Shown in pieces: positions 15,790-23,269 of a DNA stretch of 52,180 bases (position 1 is its first letter; every line of letters starts with the position of its first letter). Below the pieces are notes generated by a model that did no database searches, was not told where the DNA came from, and saw only the letters and a program-made list of their open reading frames with translations. Both the position numbers and the translations under genes were made by a program. Source of the DNA: DASZKW01 sp035552775 (GTDB lineage Bacteria > Actinomycetota > Acidimicrobiia > Acidimicrobiales > Palsa-688); contig DASZKW010000056.1 of assembly GCA_035552775.1 (NCBI GenBank), positions 1 through 52,180 of the forward strand, written 5' to 3'.

Positions 15790-16204
15790 CGTTGTCTCCT
15801 CGTCGCGGTCGGCGCCGCCGTGGCGTGGGGAAGGTCCTTACCAGAAGGATTCCCGCGTACGCCGCGGTCAGGCCGGCGGCCAGGGTAGCGAACACGTATA
15901 AGGCCGACATCGCCACATGGCCGTCCCTGGCCAGCAGGTCGGTGTCGACCATGAACGTCGACCAAGTCGTGTACGCCCCGAGCACGCCGGTCGCAAAGAA
16001 GGGACGGAGGTACTTTCTCGGCGGCCACTTCTCCACGATCAGGGTGAGCAGCGCCCCGAGCACGAAGCTGCCGAAGATGTTGGTGACGAACGTGGAGAGT
16101 GGAAACGACCCTGAGGAGGCTGGTAACGCGAGCGCAAGCTCATAACGGGCCGGCGCCCCGAGGAAGCCGCCCGCGGCAATGGCGGCCAGCACCGAAGGAC
16201 GCAT
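15767..16204 (-). CDS. crcB: CrcB (Fluc) fluoride channel subunit, start revised
   Basis: From the ATG at 16204 the protein is 145 residues: M-R-P-S-V-L then G-A-P-A-R-Y-E-L, S-T-F-V-T-N-I-F-G-S-F-V-L-G, G-V-L-G-A-Y-T-T-W-S-T-F-M-V, and a basic C-terminal tail. The longest open frame starts at 16291, but that ATG lies inside the conserved 3-prime part of a fluoride aptamer, so it is unlikely to be used. The 16204 start has AAGGAG ten bases upstream. It is the first gene of the crcB-DUF190-crcB operon. Confidence 0.88.
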   Translation of the reverse strand: MRPSVLAAIAAGGFLGAPARYELALALPASSGSFPLSTFVTNIFGSFVLGALLTLIVEKWPPRKYLRPFFATGVLGAYTTWSTFMVDTDLLARDGHVAMSALYVFATLAAGLTAAYAGILLVRTFPTPRRRRPRRGDNGGSDWDR

Positions 16205-16280
16205 CCACTCCGGTCTCCTTCGGGCGGTGGCGGCGTTAGCTGTTTCAACCCTTTCGGCCTCGGTGGTGTCGGGGTCGGGT

Positions 16281-16325
16281 GTCGGAGTCATCAGCCCAGG
16301 AGGCGTTCAAGGCGAATCCATCGCC
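16281..16325 (-). promoter_or_regulatory. Fluoride (crcB) riboswitch aptamer upstream of crcB
   Basis: Minus strand: GGCG-ATGGATT-CGCC (16325-16311), then TTGAAC, GCC-TCCTG-GGC, and TGATGACTCC ending near 16282. This is an almost consensus crcB-motif aptamer directly ahead of crcB. A TAGGCT -10-like hexamer at 16337-16332 would start transcription at the first aptamer base. The aptamer end ACTCCG (16288-16283) is complementary to CGGAGT (16212-16207), which lies between the ribosome site and the crcB ATG. Translation control is therefore plausible, though this pairing is only six bases. Confidence 0.9.
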
Positions 16326-16387
16326 GCTGGAAGCCTAGTGCGCTCCATCACAAGCACCGTGCGGCCTGGCGCGTCTTGGGGCGCCCC

Positions 16388-17923
16388 TCAGACGACCGGC
16401 ACCGGGTCCTGGTCTGGCACCCGTGCCGGGGGTACCGCCGGCCCGGCAGGCGTGACCGGCGCACCGAGGTCGTATGCGCCCGGGTCGAAGCGGTGGGTCC
16501 GGCGCCGGAAGCTCCAGGTCGTGCCCGGCCACAGGGTGGTGTTTCGCCCCCGCTCGTCGAGGTACCAGCTCGAGCAGCCGCCGACCGACCACACCGTGGT
16601 GGCCAGGCGGCGCTGCACCGCCGCGTTGTAGCGGTCCTGGGCGGCGACGCGCACCTCGGCGGTGCGCAGTCCCCGGCGGCGCATCTGGCGCAGGGCGTCG
16701 CCCACGTAGCCGGCCTGCGCTTCGATCATGATGACCATCGAAGTGTGGCCCAAGCCGGTGTTGGGCCCGACTACGAACCACAGGTTGGGGAACCCGGCCA
16801 CGGTGGTCCCCTTGTACGCCTCCATCCCCGCGGCCCACGCGTCGCGCAGCACCACGCCGTCGCGGCCTCTGATGCGGGAGGCGGCGGGCAGGTCGGTGAC
16901 GTGAAAGCCGGTGGCGAAGATGACCGTGTCCACCGGGCGCTCGGTGCCGTCGACGGTGACCATCGAATGCTCGCGCACCTCGGCGATGCCGTCGGTGACG
17001 AGCTCCACGTTGGGCCGGCACAGCGCCGGGTAGTAGTCGTTGGACAGCAGGATCCGCTTGCATCCGATGGTGTACGCCGGAGTCAGCGCACCACGCAGCG
17101 CAGGGTCGGGGACCTGCCGGCGCAGGTGGCGGCGGGCGACGCCCTCCACGGCGCGCAGGGCGGCGGGGTGGTGGAATCCGGCGACGAAGCCCTCCCGAGC
17201 CCATGAGATGCTCCCGCGCACCAAGCGCTGCAGCGCCGGCCAGCGGGCGTACGCGCTGCGCTCGCGCCTGCCCATCCGGCGGTCCCGGCGGGGGACCACC
17301 CACGGAGCCGTGCGCTGGTAGACCGACAACCGCCCGACGACAGGCTGGATCTCGGGGACGAACTGCACCGCTGAGGCGCCCGTGCCGATCACGGCCACGT
17401 TGCGCCCGGCGAGATCGGCACCATGGTCCCAGCGCGCCGAGTGGAACACGGTCCCCGCGAAGCGGTCCAGACCGGGGAGCGCCGGCGTGGCCGGGTCGCT
17501 CAGGGCGCCGGTGGCGGACACGAGATGGGTGGCCTCGAACACACCTCCCGTGGTGGAGACGACCCACAGGCAACGCCGCTCGTCCCAGTCGGCGCCGAGC
17601 ATCTCGTGGCCCAGGCGCAGGTGGGGCCGGACCCCGAGCTCGTCGGCGCAGCGGCGCAGGTAGGCCTGGATCTCGGCCTGGCGGGAGAACGAGTACGTCC
17701 AGCCCGGGTTGGCCCTGAACGAGAACGAGTAAAGGTGGGACGGCACGTCGCAGGTAGCACCGGGGTAGGTGTTGTCCCGCCACGTCCCGCCCACCTCGTC
17801 TGCGCGCTCGAGTACCACGAAGTCCGAGACGCCGGCGCCGCGCAACCGGGCGGCCATGGCCAGACCGGCGAACCCGCTGCCGACCACGACGACGTCTGTC
17901 ACCGTGGGGCCGGCCTCGGTCAC
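16388..17923 (-). CDS. FAD-dependent Baeyer-Villiger-type monooxygenase
   Basis: A 511-residue flavoprotein. The FAD-binding G-S-G-F-A-G spans residues 15-20 and is followed by V-L-E-R-A-D-E-V-G-G-T-W. Near residue 155 lies F-A-G-T-V-F-H-S-A-R-W-D, close to the BVMO fingerprint F-x-G-x-x-x-H-x-x-x-W-P/D. The NADPH motif G-T-G-A-S-A and the A-T-G-F motif follow. The GTG start at 17923 is coupled to the upstream diiron gene by a GTGA overlap. Together with that gene and the SDR it forms a three-gene oxidative cluster. Ketone or aldehyde oxygenation with NADPH is the family reaction; the substrate is not known. Confidence 0.88.
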   Translation of the reverse strand: MTEAGPTVTDVVVVGSGFAGLAMAARLRGAGVSDFVVLERADEVGGTWRDNTYPGATCDVPSHLYSFSFRANPGWTYSFSRQAEIQAYLRRCADELGVRPHLRLGHEMLGADWDERRCLWVVSTTGGVFEATHLVSATGALSDPATPALPGLDRFAGTVFHSARWDHGADLAGRNVAVIGTGASAVQFVPEIQPVVGRLSVYQRTAPWVVPRRDRRMGRRERSAYARWPALQRLVRGSISWAREGFVAGFHHPAALRAVEGVARRHLRRQVPDPALRGALTPAYTIGCKRILLSNDYYPALCRPNVELVTDGIAEVREHSMVTVDGTERPVDTVIFATGFHVTDLPAASRIRGRDGVVLRDAWAAGMEAYKGTTVAGFPNLWFVVGPNTGLGHTSMVIMIEAQAGYVGDALRQMRRRGLRTAEVRVAAQDRYNAAVQRRLATTVWSVGGCSSWYLDERGRNTTLWPGTTWSFRRRTHRFDPGAYDLGAPVTPAGPAVPPARVPDQDPVPVV

Positions 17924-18894
17924 GCCGCGTTGCGCGGCAGGGCACCCCCGCCGGTGATACGCCACAGGAACCTGGCGACGGGACCGTCGAGGCCGAGTTG
18001 GCGGCACAGCTTGCGGGGCTTGGTTAGCGAGTCGGCGAGCAGCCGGCGGCACTCCGGGCTGTGCACCACCCGGCGCCACTCGGCGATGGGCATGCCGATG
18101 TCGTGGGCCATCTGACGCGACGGCCACACCATCAGGCGCCCCATCACGACGAACAGCAGGGGTGCGGCGACGGCGAGCACGTGGCGGTGCAACCAGCCCA
18201 GCTCGGGCACTTCCTTGATGAGGTAATGCCGGGCGAAGGAGACGTGGCGCGCCTCCTCGGTCACGTGGATGCGCATGATCTGCTCCACGAGGGGATGGGT
18301 CACGCCGACCCGCAGCTGCTGGCGCTGGAGGTGGTCGACGGGGTCCTCGCCGCCGAGCACGAACATGAAGAACAAGGCCCGGAAACGCTGGTTGAGCGAG
18401 GGGAACACCAGCGACGCCGCGGCGCGGAACGCACGGGGCATCCCCCCGACGTTGAGGCCCGTCCGGTTGATCAGCTCCTGGAACATGAGCGAATGCTGGG
18501 ACTCCTCGATCACCTCGTGGTGGAGGTAGCGGTACTCGGGCGAGTGGTTGGGCAGGTGGAAGGCGTGGAGGAGGAGTCCGCGCTGCAGCAGGTTCTCGAA
18601 CTGCAGGCCGACGCGCATCGCCGTCGCCACTCGCTGCAAGGCGATGCGCGACTTCATCTCGGGTGACTGGGCCTGGTACCACTCGCTCGTGGCCAGCGGG
18701 TCGTCCGGCCACAGCGACCAGCGGGGGTCGGCGGCGTCCACCCGGTTGACCTCGGCGTCCCAGTCGATGTCGGCGTACGCGTCGGAGTGCTTCTCGACCG
18801 ACTGGCGCGACAGGCGCTCCACCATGGAGACGAAGGTGCTGTCCACGCGGGGCGCGGGCTCGCTACCGGTCGCCTTGGGCTCGGTGATGGTCAT
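17920..18894 (-). CDS. AurF-like diiron oxygenase family protein
   Basis: A 324-residue, mostly helical protein carrying two ferritin-like iron boxes: E127-V-I-E-E131-x-x-H134 and E213-E214-A-R-H217. A glutamate in the first helix (Q-F-E-N-L-L) and H-H just before the first box could complete the site. This pattern fits the AurF/PF11583-type diiron oxygenases. ATG start with GGGAGGA ahead. It sits between the SDR and the monooxygenase, all on one strand, and is likely controlled by the MerR regulator at 19834. A hydroxylase or N-oxygenase activity is inferred only from family. Confidence 0.82.
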   Translation of the reverse strand: MTITEPKATGSEPAPRVDSTFVSMVERLSRQSVEKHSDAYADIDWDAEVNRVDAADPRWSLWPDDPLATSEWYQAQSPEMKSRIALQRVATAMRVGLQFENLLQRGLLLHAFHLPNHSPEYRYLHHEVIEESQHSLMFQELINRTGLNVGGMPRAFRAAASLVFPSLNQRFRALFFMFVLGGEDPVDHLQRQQLRVGVTHPLVEQIMRIHVTEEARHVSFARHYLIKEVPELGWLHRHVLAVAAPLLFVVMGRLMVWPSRQMAHDIGMPIAEWRRVVHSPECRRLLADSLTKPRKLCRQLGLDGPVARFLWRITGGGALPRNAA

Positions 18895-18920
18895 CGGGTT
18901 CCTCCCTCGCTGAAAATCGG

Positions 18921-19742
18921 TTACGGGCCGAGCAGATGTGATCGGGCCATGCGGTCGACCGCGGCGGCAGGCACCAGTCCCCGCATGGCCCACCCCAGCC
19001 GGGCCTCGGCGCCGACGGGTACCACCGCCCGGTTGTGGGCAACAGCGTCGACTATGGCATCGCCGACGAGGGCGGCACGATGGCCCCGCCGGGCGAAGAA
19101 CCGCTGCACCCGCTCCACTGTGGCGGAGTCGGCCCGCGCCCCTTTGTAGCGGGTCCCCGACTCGACGATTGCGGTGGCGATGACCCCGGGGCAGATGGCC
19201 GACACGCCCACGCCGTGGGGGTGCCAGTCCGCCCGCAGGCAGCGCGACAGGGCGAGCACGGCCGCCTTGGTGGTGACGTAGGCCGCTTCGCTGGCGCGGG
19301 GCGTGTAGGCCAGCCCCGACGACACGTTGACGACGTGACCCGATCCCCTGGCCAGCATGGCCGGCCCGAACACCTGGCAGCCGTGGATGACCCCGCGCAG
19401 GTTGATGCCGAGTATCCAGTCCCAGTCCCCCGCCCCGGTGTCGAGGAACCGCCCTGTCATGCCGACCCCGGCGTTGTTGACCACGACGTCGGGCACCCCG
19501 TGGACGGCGTTCACCGCGTCGGCCAAGCGAACCATGGCAAGCCGATCGGCCACGTCCGCCCCGTAGGCGCGCCCCCCGCACTCGGCTGCGACTTTCCCCG
19601 CCCCCTCCTCGTCGATGTCGACCACCGCTACCGTGGCGCCCCGCTCGGCGAAGGCCAGGGCCGTGGCCCGCCCTATCCCGCTCGCCGCGCCGGTGACGAC
19701 AACCGTCTTGCCCCCGCCTTCCCACGGCCGCCCACTCGTCAT
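18921..19742 (-). CDS. Short-chain dehydrogenase/reductase (SDR)
   Basis: A 273-residue classical SDR: T-G-A-A-S-G-I-G at residues 17-24, N-N-A-G, S-S in V-N-V-S-S-G, and catalytic Y-V-T-T-K. C-terminal P-G-V-I-A-T matches the P-G motif. The ATG at 19742 is preferred over upstream starts because a promoter with its -10 ends six bases before it; translation may begin at or near the transcript 5-prime end. First gene of the SDR-diiron-monooxygenase cluster. NAD(P)-linked alcohol/ketone interconversion is likely, feeding a ketone to the Baeyer-Villiger enzyme. Confidence 0.9.
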   Translation of the reverse strand: MTSGRPWEGGGKTVVVTGAASGIGRATALAFAERGATVAVVDIDEEGAGKVAAECGGRAYGADVADRLAMVRLADAVNAVHGVPDVVVNNAGVGMTGRFLDTGAGDWDWILGINLRGVIHGCQVFGPAMLARGSGHVVNVSSGLAYTPRASEAAYVTTKAAVLALSRCLRADWHPHGVGVSAICPGVIATAIVESGTRYKGARADSATVERVQRFFARRGHRAALVGDAIVDAVAHNRAVVPVGAEARLGWAMRGLVPAAAVDRMARSHLLGP

Positions 19743-19748
19743 GGCTCT

Positions 19749-19777
19749 ATTATGCCATTGGTCAATGGTACAGTCAA
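19749..19777 (-). promoter_or_regulatory. Promoter with MerR-type operator in the spacer
   Basis: On the minus strand: TTGACT (19777-19772), a 17-base spacer, CATAAT (19754-19749), then the SDR ATG six bases on. The spacer contains a perfect inverted repeat CCATTG-GT-CAATGG (19755-19768), the place where MerR-family activators bind. The divergent MerR gene lies next door. A leaderless SDR transcript is implied. Confidence 0.7.
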
Positions 19778-19833
19778 GACGGGAACATCCATCGTTATCT
19801 ACTATGGGAAGTAGGGGAAAGGAGGGCCGCGCC

Positions 19834-20577
19834 GTGGAGTACCGCGTCGACGAGCTCGCCCGTGACGCGGGCACGACGGTGCGCAATGTGCGTGCCTACC
19901 AGGACCGGGGGCTCCTTCCTCCCCCCCGCCGGGAGGGGCGCGTCGGCTGGTACGGCGACGGTCACCTGGCCCGCCTCCGCCTGATCGCCGACCTGCTCGA
20001 GCGGGGCTACACCCTCGCCAACATCGCCGAGTTGATCGCGGCGTGGGAGCGGGGCCAGGACCTGGGCGACCTTCTCGGTTTCGAGACGGCCCTGGTGGGG
20101 CCGCTGGCGGACGAGGCACCTCAGTCGTTCACCGCCGGCGAACTGCTCGAGCTGTTCGGCGGCCGGGTGGCCCCCGGGGCCCTCGACGAGGCGATCGCAG
20201 TCGGGCTTCTCGACGTGCGCGGCGAGCGCCTCGTGGCACCACGCCCCTCGACCCTGCGCGCCGCCGCCGAGCTGGTCGGCGCCGGCGTCCCCATGGAGGC
20301 GGTCCTCGCCCTCGGGCGCCGGCTACGGGCCGACGTGGACGACATCGCCCGGGCGTTCGTAGAGCTGGTCGACCTCCACGTGATCGCGCCCCTGGGCGAG
20401 AGCCTGCCCCCGGGTGAAGTCGCCCGCCTCGGCAAGCTCATCGGCCGCCTACGGCCCCTGGCCCAATCGTCGGTGAGTGCCGAGCTCGGCGACTCGCTGA
20501 CCCGTGAGATCCAGGCCGAGCTCAGCGCCCACCTGGTACGCCAGGCGCGCGACGGCCGCTCCGGGCGCGCGTCGTGA
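19834..20577 (+). CDS. MerR family transcriptional regulator
   Basis: A 247-residue protein with an N-terminal MerR winged-helix: Y-R-V-D-E-L-A-R-D-A-G-T-T-V-R-N-V-R-A-Y, then R-G-L-L-P-P-P, and Y-G-D-G-H-L-A-R-L-R-L-I. The C-terminal about 170 residues are helical with no Cys cluster, so it is not a classic metal sensor; a hydrophobic ligand is possible. The GTG start has AAGGAGG eight bases upstream; an ATG further up in frame has weaker context. It is divergent from the SDR operon and probably binds the 6-2-6 repeat between them. Confidence 0.88.
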   Translation: MEYRVDELARDAGTTVRNVRAYQDRGLLPPPRREGRVGWYGDGHLARLRLIADLLERGYTLANIAELIAAWERGQDLGDLLGFETALVGPLADEAPQSFTAGELLELFGGRVAPGALDEAIAVGLLDVRGERLVAPRPSTLRAAAELVGAGVPMEAVLALGRRLRADVDDIARAFVELVDLHVIAPLGESLPPGEVARLGKLIGRLRPLAQSSVSAELGDSLTREIQAELSAHLVRQARDGRSGRAS

Positions 20578-20586
20578 CGCGGGCGC

Positions 20587-20613
20587 GGCTCGGGGCGGGT
20601 TGGTGGCCGAGCC
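20587..20613. terminator. Hairpin between convergent genes, possible bidirectional terminator
   Basis: GGCTCGG (20587-20593) pairs perfectly with CCGAGCC (20607-20613) across a 13-base loop. It lies in the 40-base gap between the convergent merR and symporter genes. There is no T-run, so intrinsic termination is uncertain. Confidence 0.4.
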
Positions 20614-20617
20614 CTGG

Positions 20618-22237
20618 TCAGGCTTTGCTCACTGCCACGTCGGCGCGGTCGGCCAGGTAGTCGTCGGCCGCGGTCTCGTCGGTACCGGCCGAGCGGGGCA
20701 CCAGGCGGGCAACGGCGCTCACCACGATGGCTACTACCAAGTTGAGCACCAGGGCGGTGAGGGCGATGTAGCCGGTCTGGCCGAGGATCGGGATCTTGGC
20801 CGTCGCCCCCGCGAAGTGGTGCACCGCCGGAGTGGAGACCCCGTACGCCTCGTAGGTGCCGTAGACCATCCCCGCCAGCCACCCCGCGATCAGGGCCCAG
20901 CGGTGCAGCCAGCGGGTGAAGAGCCCGACCGCCACCGACGGGAACGTCTGGAGGATCCACACCCCGCCGAGCAGCTGGAGGTTGATGGCGTTCTGGGTGT
21001 TGAGGCCGAGAACGAAGGCCAGCGCCCCGAACTTCACCACCAGCGATGCCAGCTTGGATACCGTGGCCTCCTCCGCCGCGCTGGCGTGGGGCCTGATGAA
21101 ATCTCGGTAGATGTTGCGGGTGAAGAGGTTGGCGGCGGCGATGGACATGATCGCGGCCGGCACCAGGGCCCCGATGGCCACCGCCGCGTAGGCCACCCCG
21201 GCGAACCAGCTCGGGAACATCTTCTGGAACAGCAGGGGCGCGGCCAGACGGCTGTTGGTCGTCTTCACCCCGGCGGCTATGGCCATGTAGCCGAGCAGGG
21301 CGATGAACGCCAGGGCCAGCGAGTACAGCGGCAGCGCCGCGGTGTTGCGCCGGATGGTCTCGCGCCGCCCGGTGGACAGCACCCCCGTGATCGAGTGCGG
21401 GTACATGAACAGCGCCATGGCCGAGCCCAGCGCCAGGGTGGCGTACGCCCAGTACTGCTTGTGGGTGGGGATGAACGCGAACGTGGACGCGGAATGCTTG
21501 GCCGCGGCGGCGGTGGCGACCTTGGCGGCGTGGGCCTTTACGGCGCTGAAGATGAACCGGTACCCGCCCAGCCGGATGGGGATGTAGATCACGGCCACCA
21601 GCACCACGATGTACACCAGGGCGTCCTTGACGAACGCTATGAGCGCCGGGGCACGCAGCCCCGAGGTGTAGGTGTAGGCGGCGAGGATCACGAACGCGAC
21701 GATGAGGGGAAGGTCCTTCACCAAGCCCGACGACCCCTGGCCGACTCCCATCACCTGCAGGACCGACTGGATACCGACCAGCTGGAGAGCGATGTAGGGC
21801 ATCAGCGACAGAATGCCGGTGAAGGCGATCACCAGGCTCAGCCCACGCGAGCCGAAACGGCCCCGCACGAAGTCCGCCGGCGTGACGTATCCGTGGCGGT
21901 GCGCCACCGACCACAGGCGGGGCATTATCACGAAGACGATCGGCCACACCAGGATCGTGTACGCCACCGCGAACCACCCCGACACCGCCCCTGCCGCGTA
22001 CATGGCCCCGGGTACGGCGATGAACGTGTATGCCGTGTACAGGTCCCCGCCGAGCAGGAACCAGGTGACGAAACCGCCGAACGATCGGCCGCCGAGCCCC
22101 CACTCGTCGAGTGAGTCCAGCTTGGCGACCCGCCGCCAGCGGGCCGCCGCGAACCCCACGACCGTCACCACCGCGAACAACACGACGAAGACCGCCAGCG
22201 CGGTCCCGTCGAGGTGGCCGATCACCGCGCCGATCAC
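20618..22237 (-). CDS. Sodium:solute symporter, MctP-like monocarboxylate permease
   Basis: A 539-residue SSS-family permease: D-E-W-G-L-G-G-R-S-F-G-G, L-L-G-G-D-L-Y-T-A-Y-T, F-V-R-G-R-F-G-S-R, Y-T-Y-T-S-G-L-R-A-P, and R-N-I-Y-R-D-F. These match the MctP/monocarboxylate branch that imports lactate, pyruvate or acetate. The start is GTG 22237, overlapping the DUF3311 stop (GTGA); the upstream in-frame extension is antisense-like sequence. The pairing with a DUF3311 protein is the standard two-gene arrangement for these transporters. Substrate is inferred from family only. Confidence 0.85.
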   Translation of the reverse strand: MIGAVIGHLDGTALAVFVVLFAVVTVVGFAAARWRRVAKLDSLDEWGLGGRSFGGFVTWFLLGGDLYTAYTFIAVPGAMYAAGAVSGWFAVAYTILVWPIVFVIMPRLWSVAHRHGYVTPADFVRGRFGSRGLSLVIAFTGILSLMPYIALQLVGIQSVLQVMGVGQGSSGLVKDLPLIVAFVILAAYTYTSGLRAPALIAFVKDALVYIVVLVAVIYIPIRLGGYRFIFSAVKAHAAKVATAAAAKHSASTFAFIPTHKQYWAYATLALGSAMALFMYPHSITGVLSTGRRETIRRNTAALPLYSLALAFIALLGYMAIAAGVKTTNSRLAAPLLFQKMFPSWFAGVAYAAVAIGALVPAAIMSIAAANLFTRNIYRDFIRPHASAAEEATVSKLASLVVKFGALAFVLGLNTQNAINLQLLGGVWILQTFPSVAVGLFTRWLHRWALIAGWLAGMVYGTYEAYGVSTPAVHHFAGATAKIPILGQTGYIALTALVLNLVVAIVVSAVARLVPRSAGTDETAADDYLADRADVAVSKA

Positions 22238-22515
22238 CGTGGCGCCCCCCGCCCGCTCCTCCGCCGGCGGCTGACCAGCAACTGGTAGGCGGCGAACTGG
22301 AGGATGGCGTTGATCAACAGCCAGAGGATCGAGTACCAGTAGAAGAACGGGATCCCGGCCAGCTCCGGCGTCACATGGGCGTAGCTCGGCACCCACAGAA
22401 GCGCCACCAGGGCAGCGGCGAGCATCACCGCTGTGACCACATAGACCCCCGGCGACTCCGCGAAGCGCAACGGCGCCGGGTGTCCTCCGGGCGCATGACC
22501 TGTCTCGCTGTTCAT
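22234..22515 (-). CDS. DUF3311 small membrane protein
   Basis: A 93-residue protein with two hydrophobic segments: Y-V-V-T-A-V-M-L-A-A-A-L-V-A-L-L-W-V-P, and F-F-Y-W-Y-S-I-L-W-L-L-I-N-A-I-L-Q. The P-F-F-Y-W-Y motif is typical for DUF3311, the small partner of MctP-like symporters (compare YhdT of PanF). Its stop overlaps the GTG of the permease. Confidence 0.8.
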   Translation of the reverse strand: MNSETGHAPGGHPAPLRFAESPGVYVVTAVMLAAALVALLWVPSYAHVTPELAGIPFFYWYSILWLLINAILQFAAYQLLVSRRRRSGRGAPR

Positions 22516-22629
22516 GCCGCCCTCGTCCTCCCCGACCGTCCCCCCCGGATCGGTCTCCCTCGATGCAGACTCTTCCCCGAGTCGTCAGGCTTCAAGCGCG
22601 GCGGGGTGGGGCGGGCGGCACCGGCAGGT

Positions 22630-23184
22630 TCAACGCCTGGATGTCACGCCCTTGACCACGTCGCGAGCCAGGTCCATGGCCCCGGCCACCAGCCCGGTGA
22701 CCAGGTTCGCGGGAGGAGTGTCCGCCGAGCGGGGGTGGGGTCGGGTGGGAGCGGTCCTCTTGGCCCCCTCCAGCGCCTCGCCCACCTCGGCCAGCCGGGT
22801 TTCACCGAGGCCCTTTTCCACCTGGGGGAACAGGTCCCGCTCCTCCTCCTCGACGTGATTGCGGACCTGCTCGATCAGCACGGTGACCTTGGCCTCGAAT
22901 CGCTCATCGGTCGGATCCATGCCCTCGAGCTCGGAGAGAAGCCATTTTACGATGTGGTGCTCCTCCAAGGACTCGAGGACCATGGCATTCGTGTGGCTCA
23001 CCGCCCGCCGAGCCGCAGGGTAGAACGCCTGCTCCTCGATGGCGGCGTGGACGGAGAGCTCCCGGATCATCGCCGCCACCAGCTTGGCCTTGGTCGCGTG
23101 GGCGCGCTCACCCGCCTTCTCGAATTGCTTGAACAGCTTCTCCACCGACCGGTGGTCGCTCTTGAGCAGGGTGATGGCATCCAT
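22630..23184 (-). CDS. Hemerythrin HHE domain protein
   Basis: A 184-residue protein; residues 1-145 are a four-helix hemerythrin-like domain with ligands in the usual order: D-H-R-S-V-E, H-A-A-I-E-E-Q-A-F-Y-P, E-E-H-H-I-V-K-W, and H-V-E-E-E-E-R-D-L-F-P. The H-x-x-x-E pairs support a di-iron site for oxygen, NO or redox sensing. The C-terminal part is an extended Pro/Thr/Arg stretch. The ATG at 23184 fits the family N-terminus (M-D-A-I-T-L-L-K-S-D-H) although no strong ribosome site is seen. Divergent from the epimerase gene. Confidence 0.88.
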   Translation of the reverse strand: MDAITLLKSDHRSVEKLFKQFEKAGERAHATKAKLVAAMIRELSVHAAIEEQAFYPAARRAVSHTNAMVLESLEEHHIVKWLLSELEGMDPTDERFEAKVTVLIEQVRNHVEEEERDLFPQVEKGLGETRLAEVGEALEGAKRTAPTRPHPRSADTPPANLVTGLVAGAMDLARDVVKGVTSRR

Positions 23185-23269
23185 GGACTTGTCATGCCCA
23201 TCCGCGGGACGGGGCAACCAGACCGGCGAAGGCCCGCGGCTGGAACCGGGGAACGGGTAGAACCGCGGA

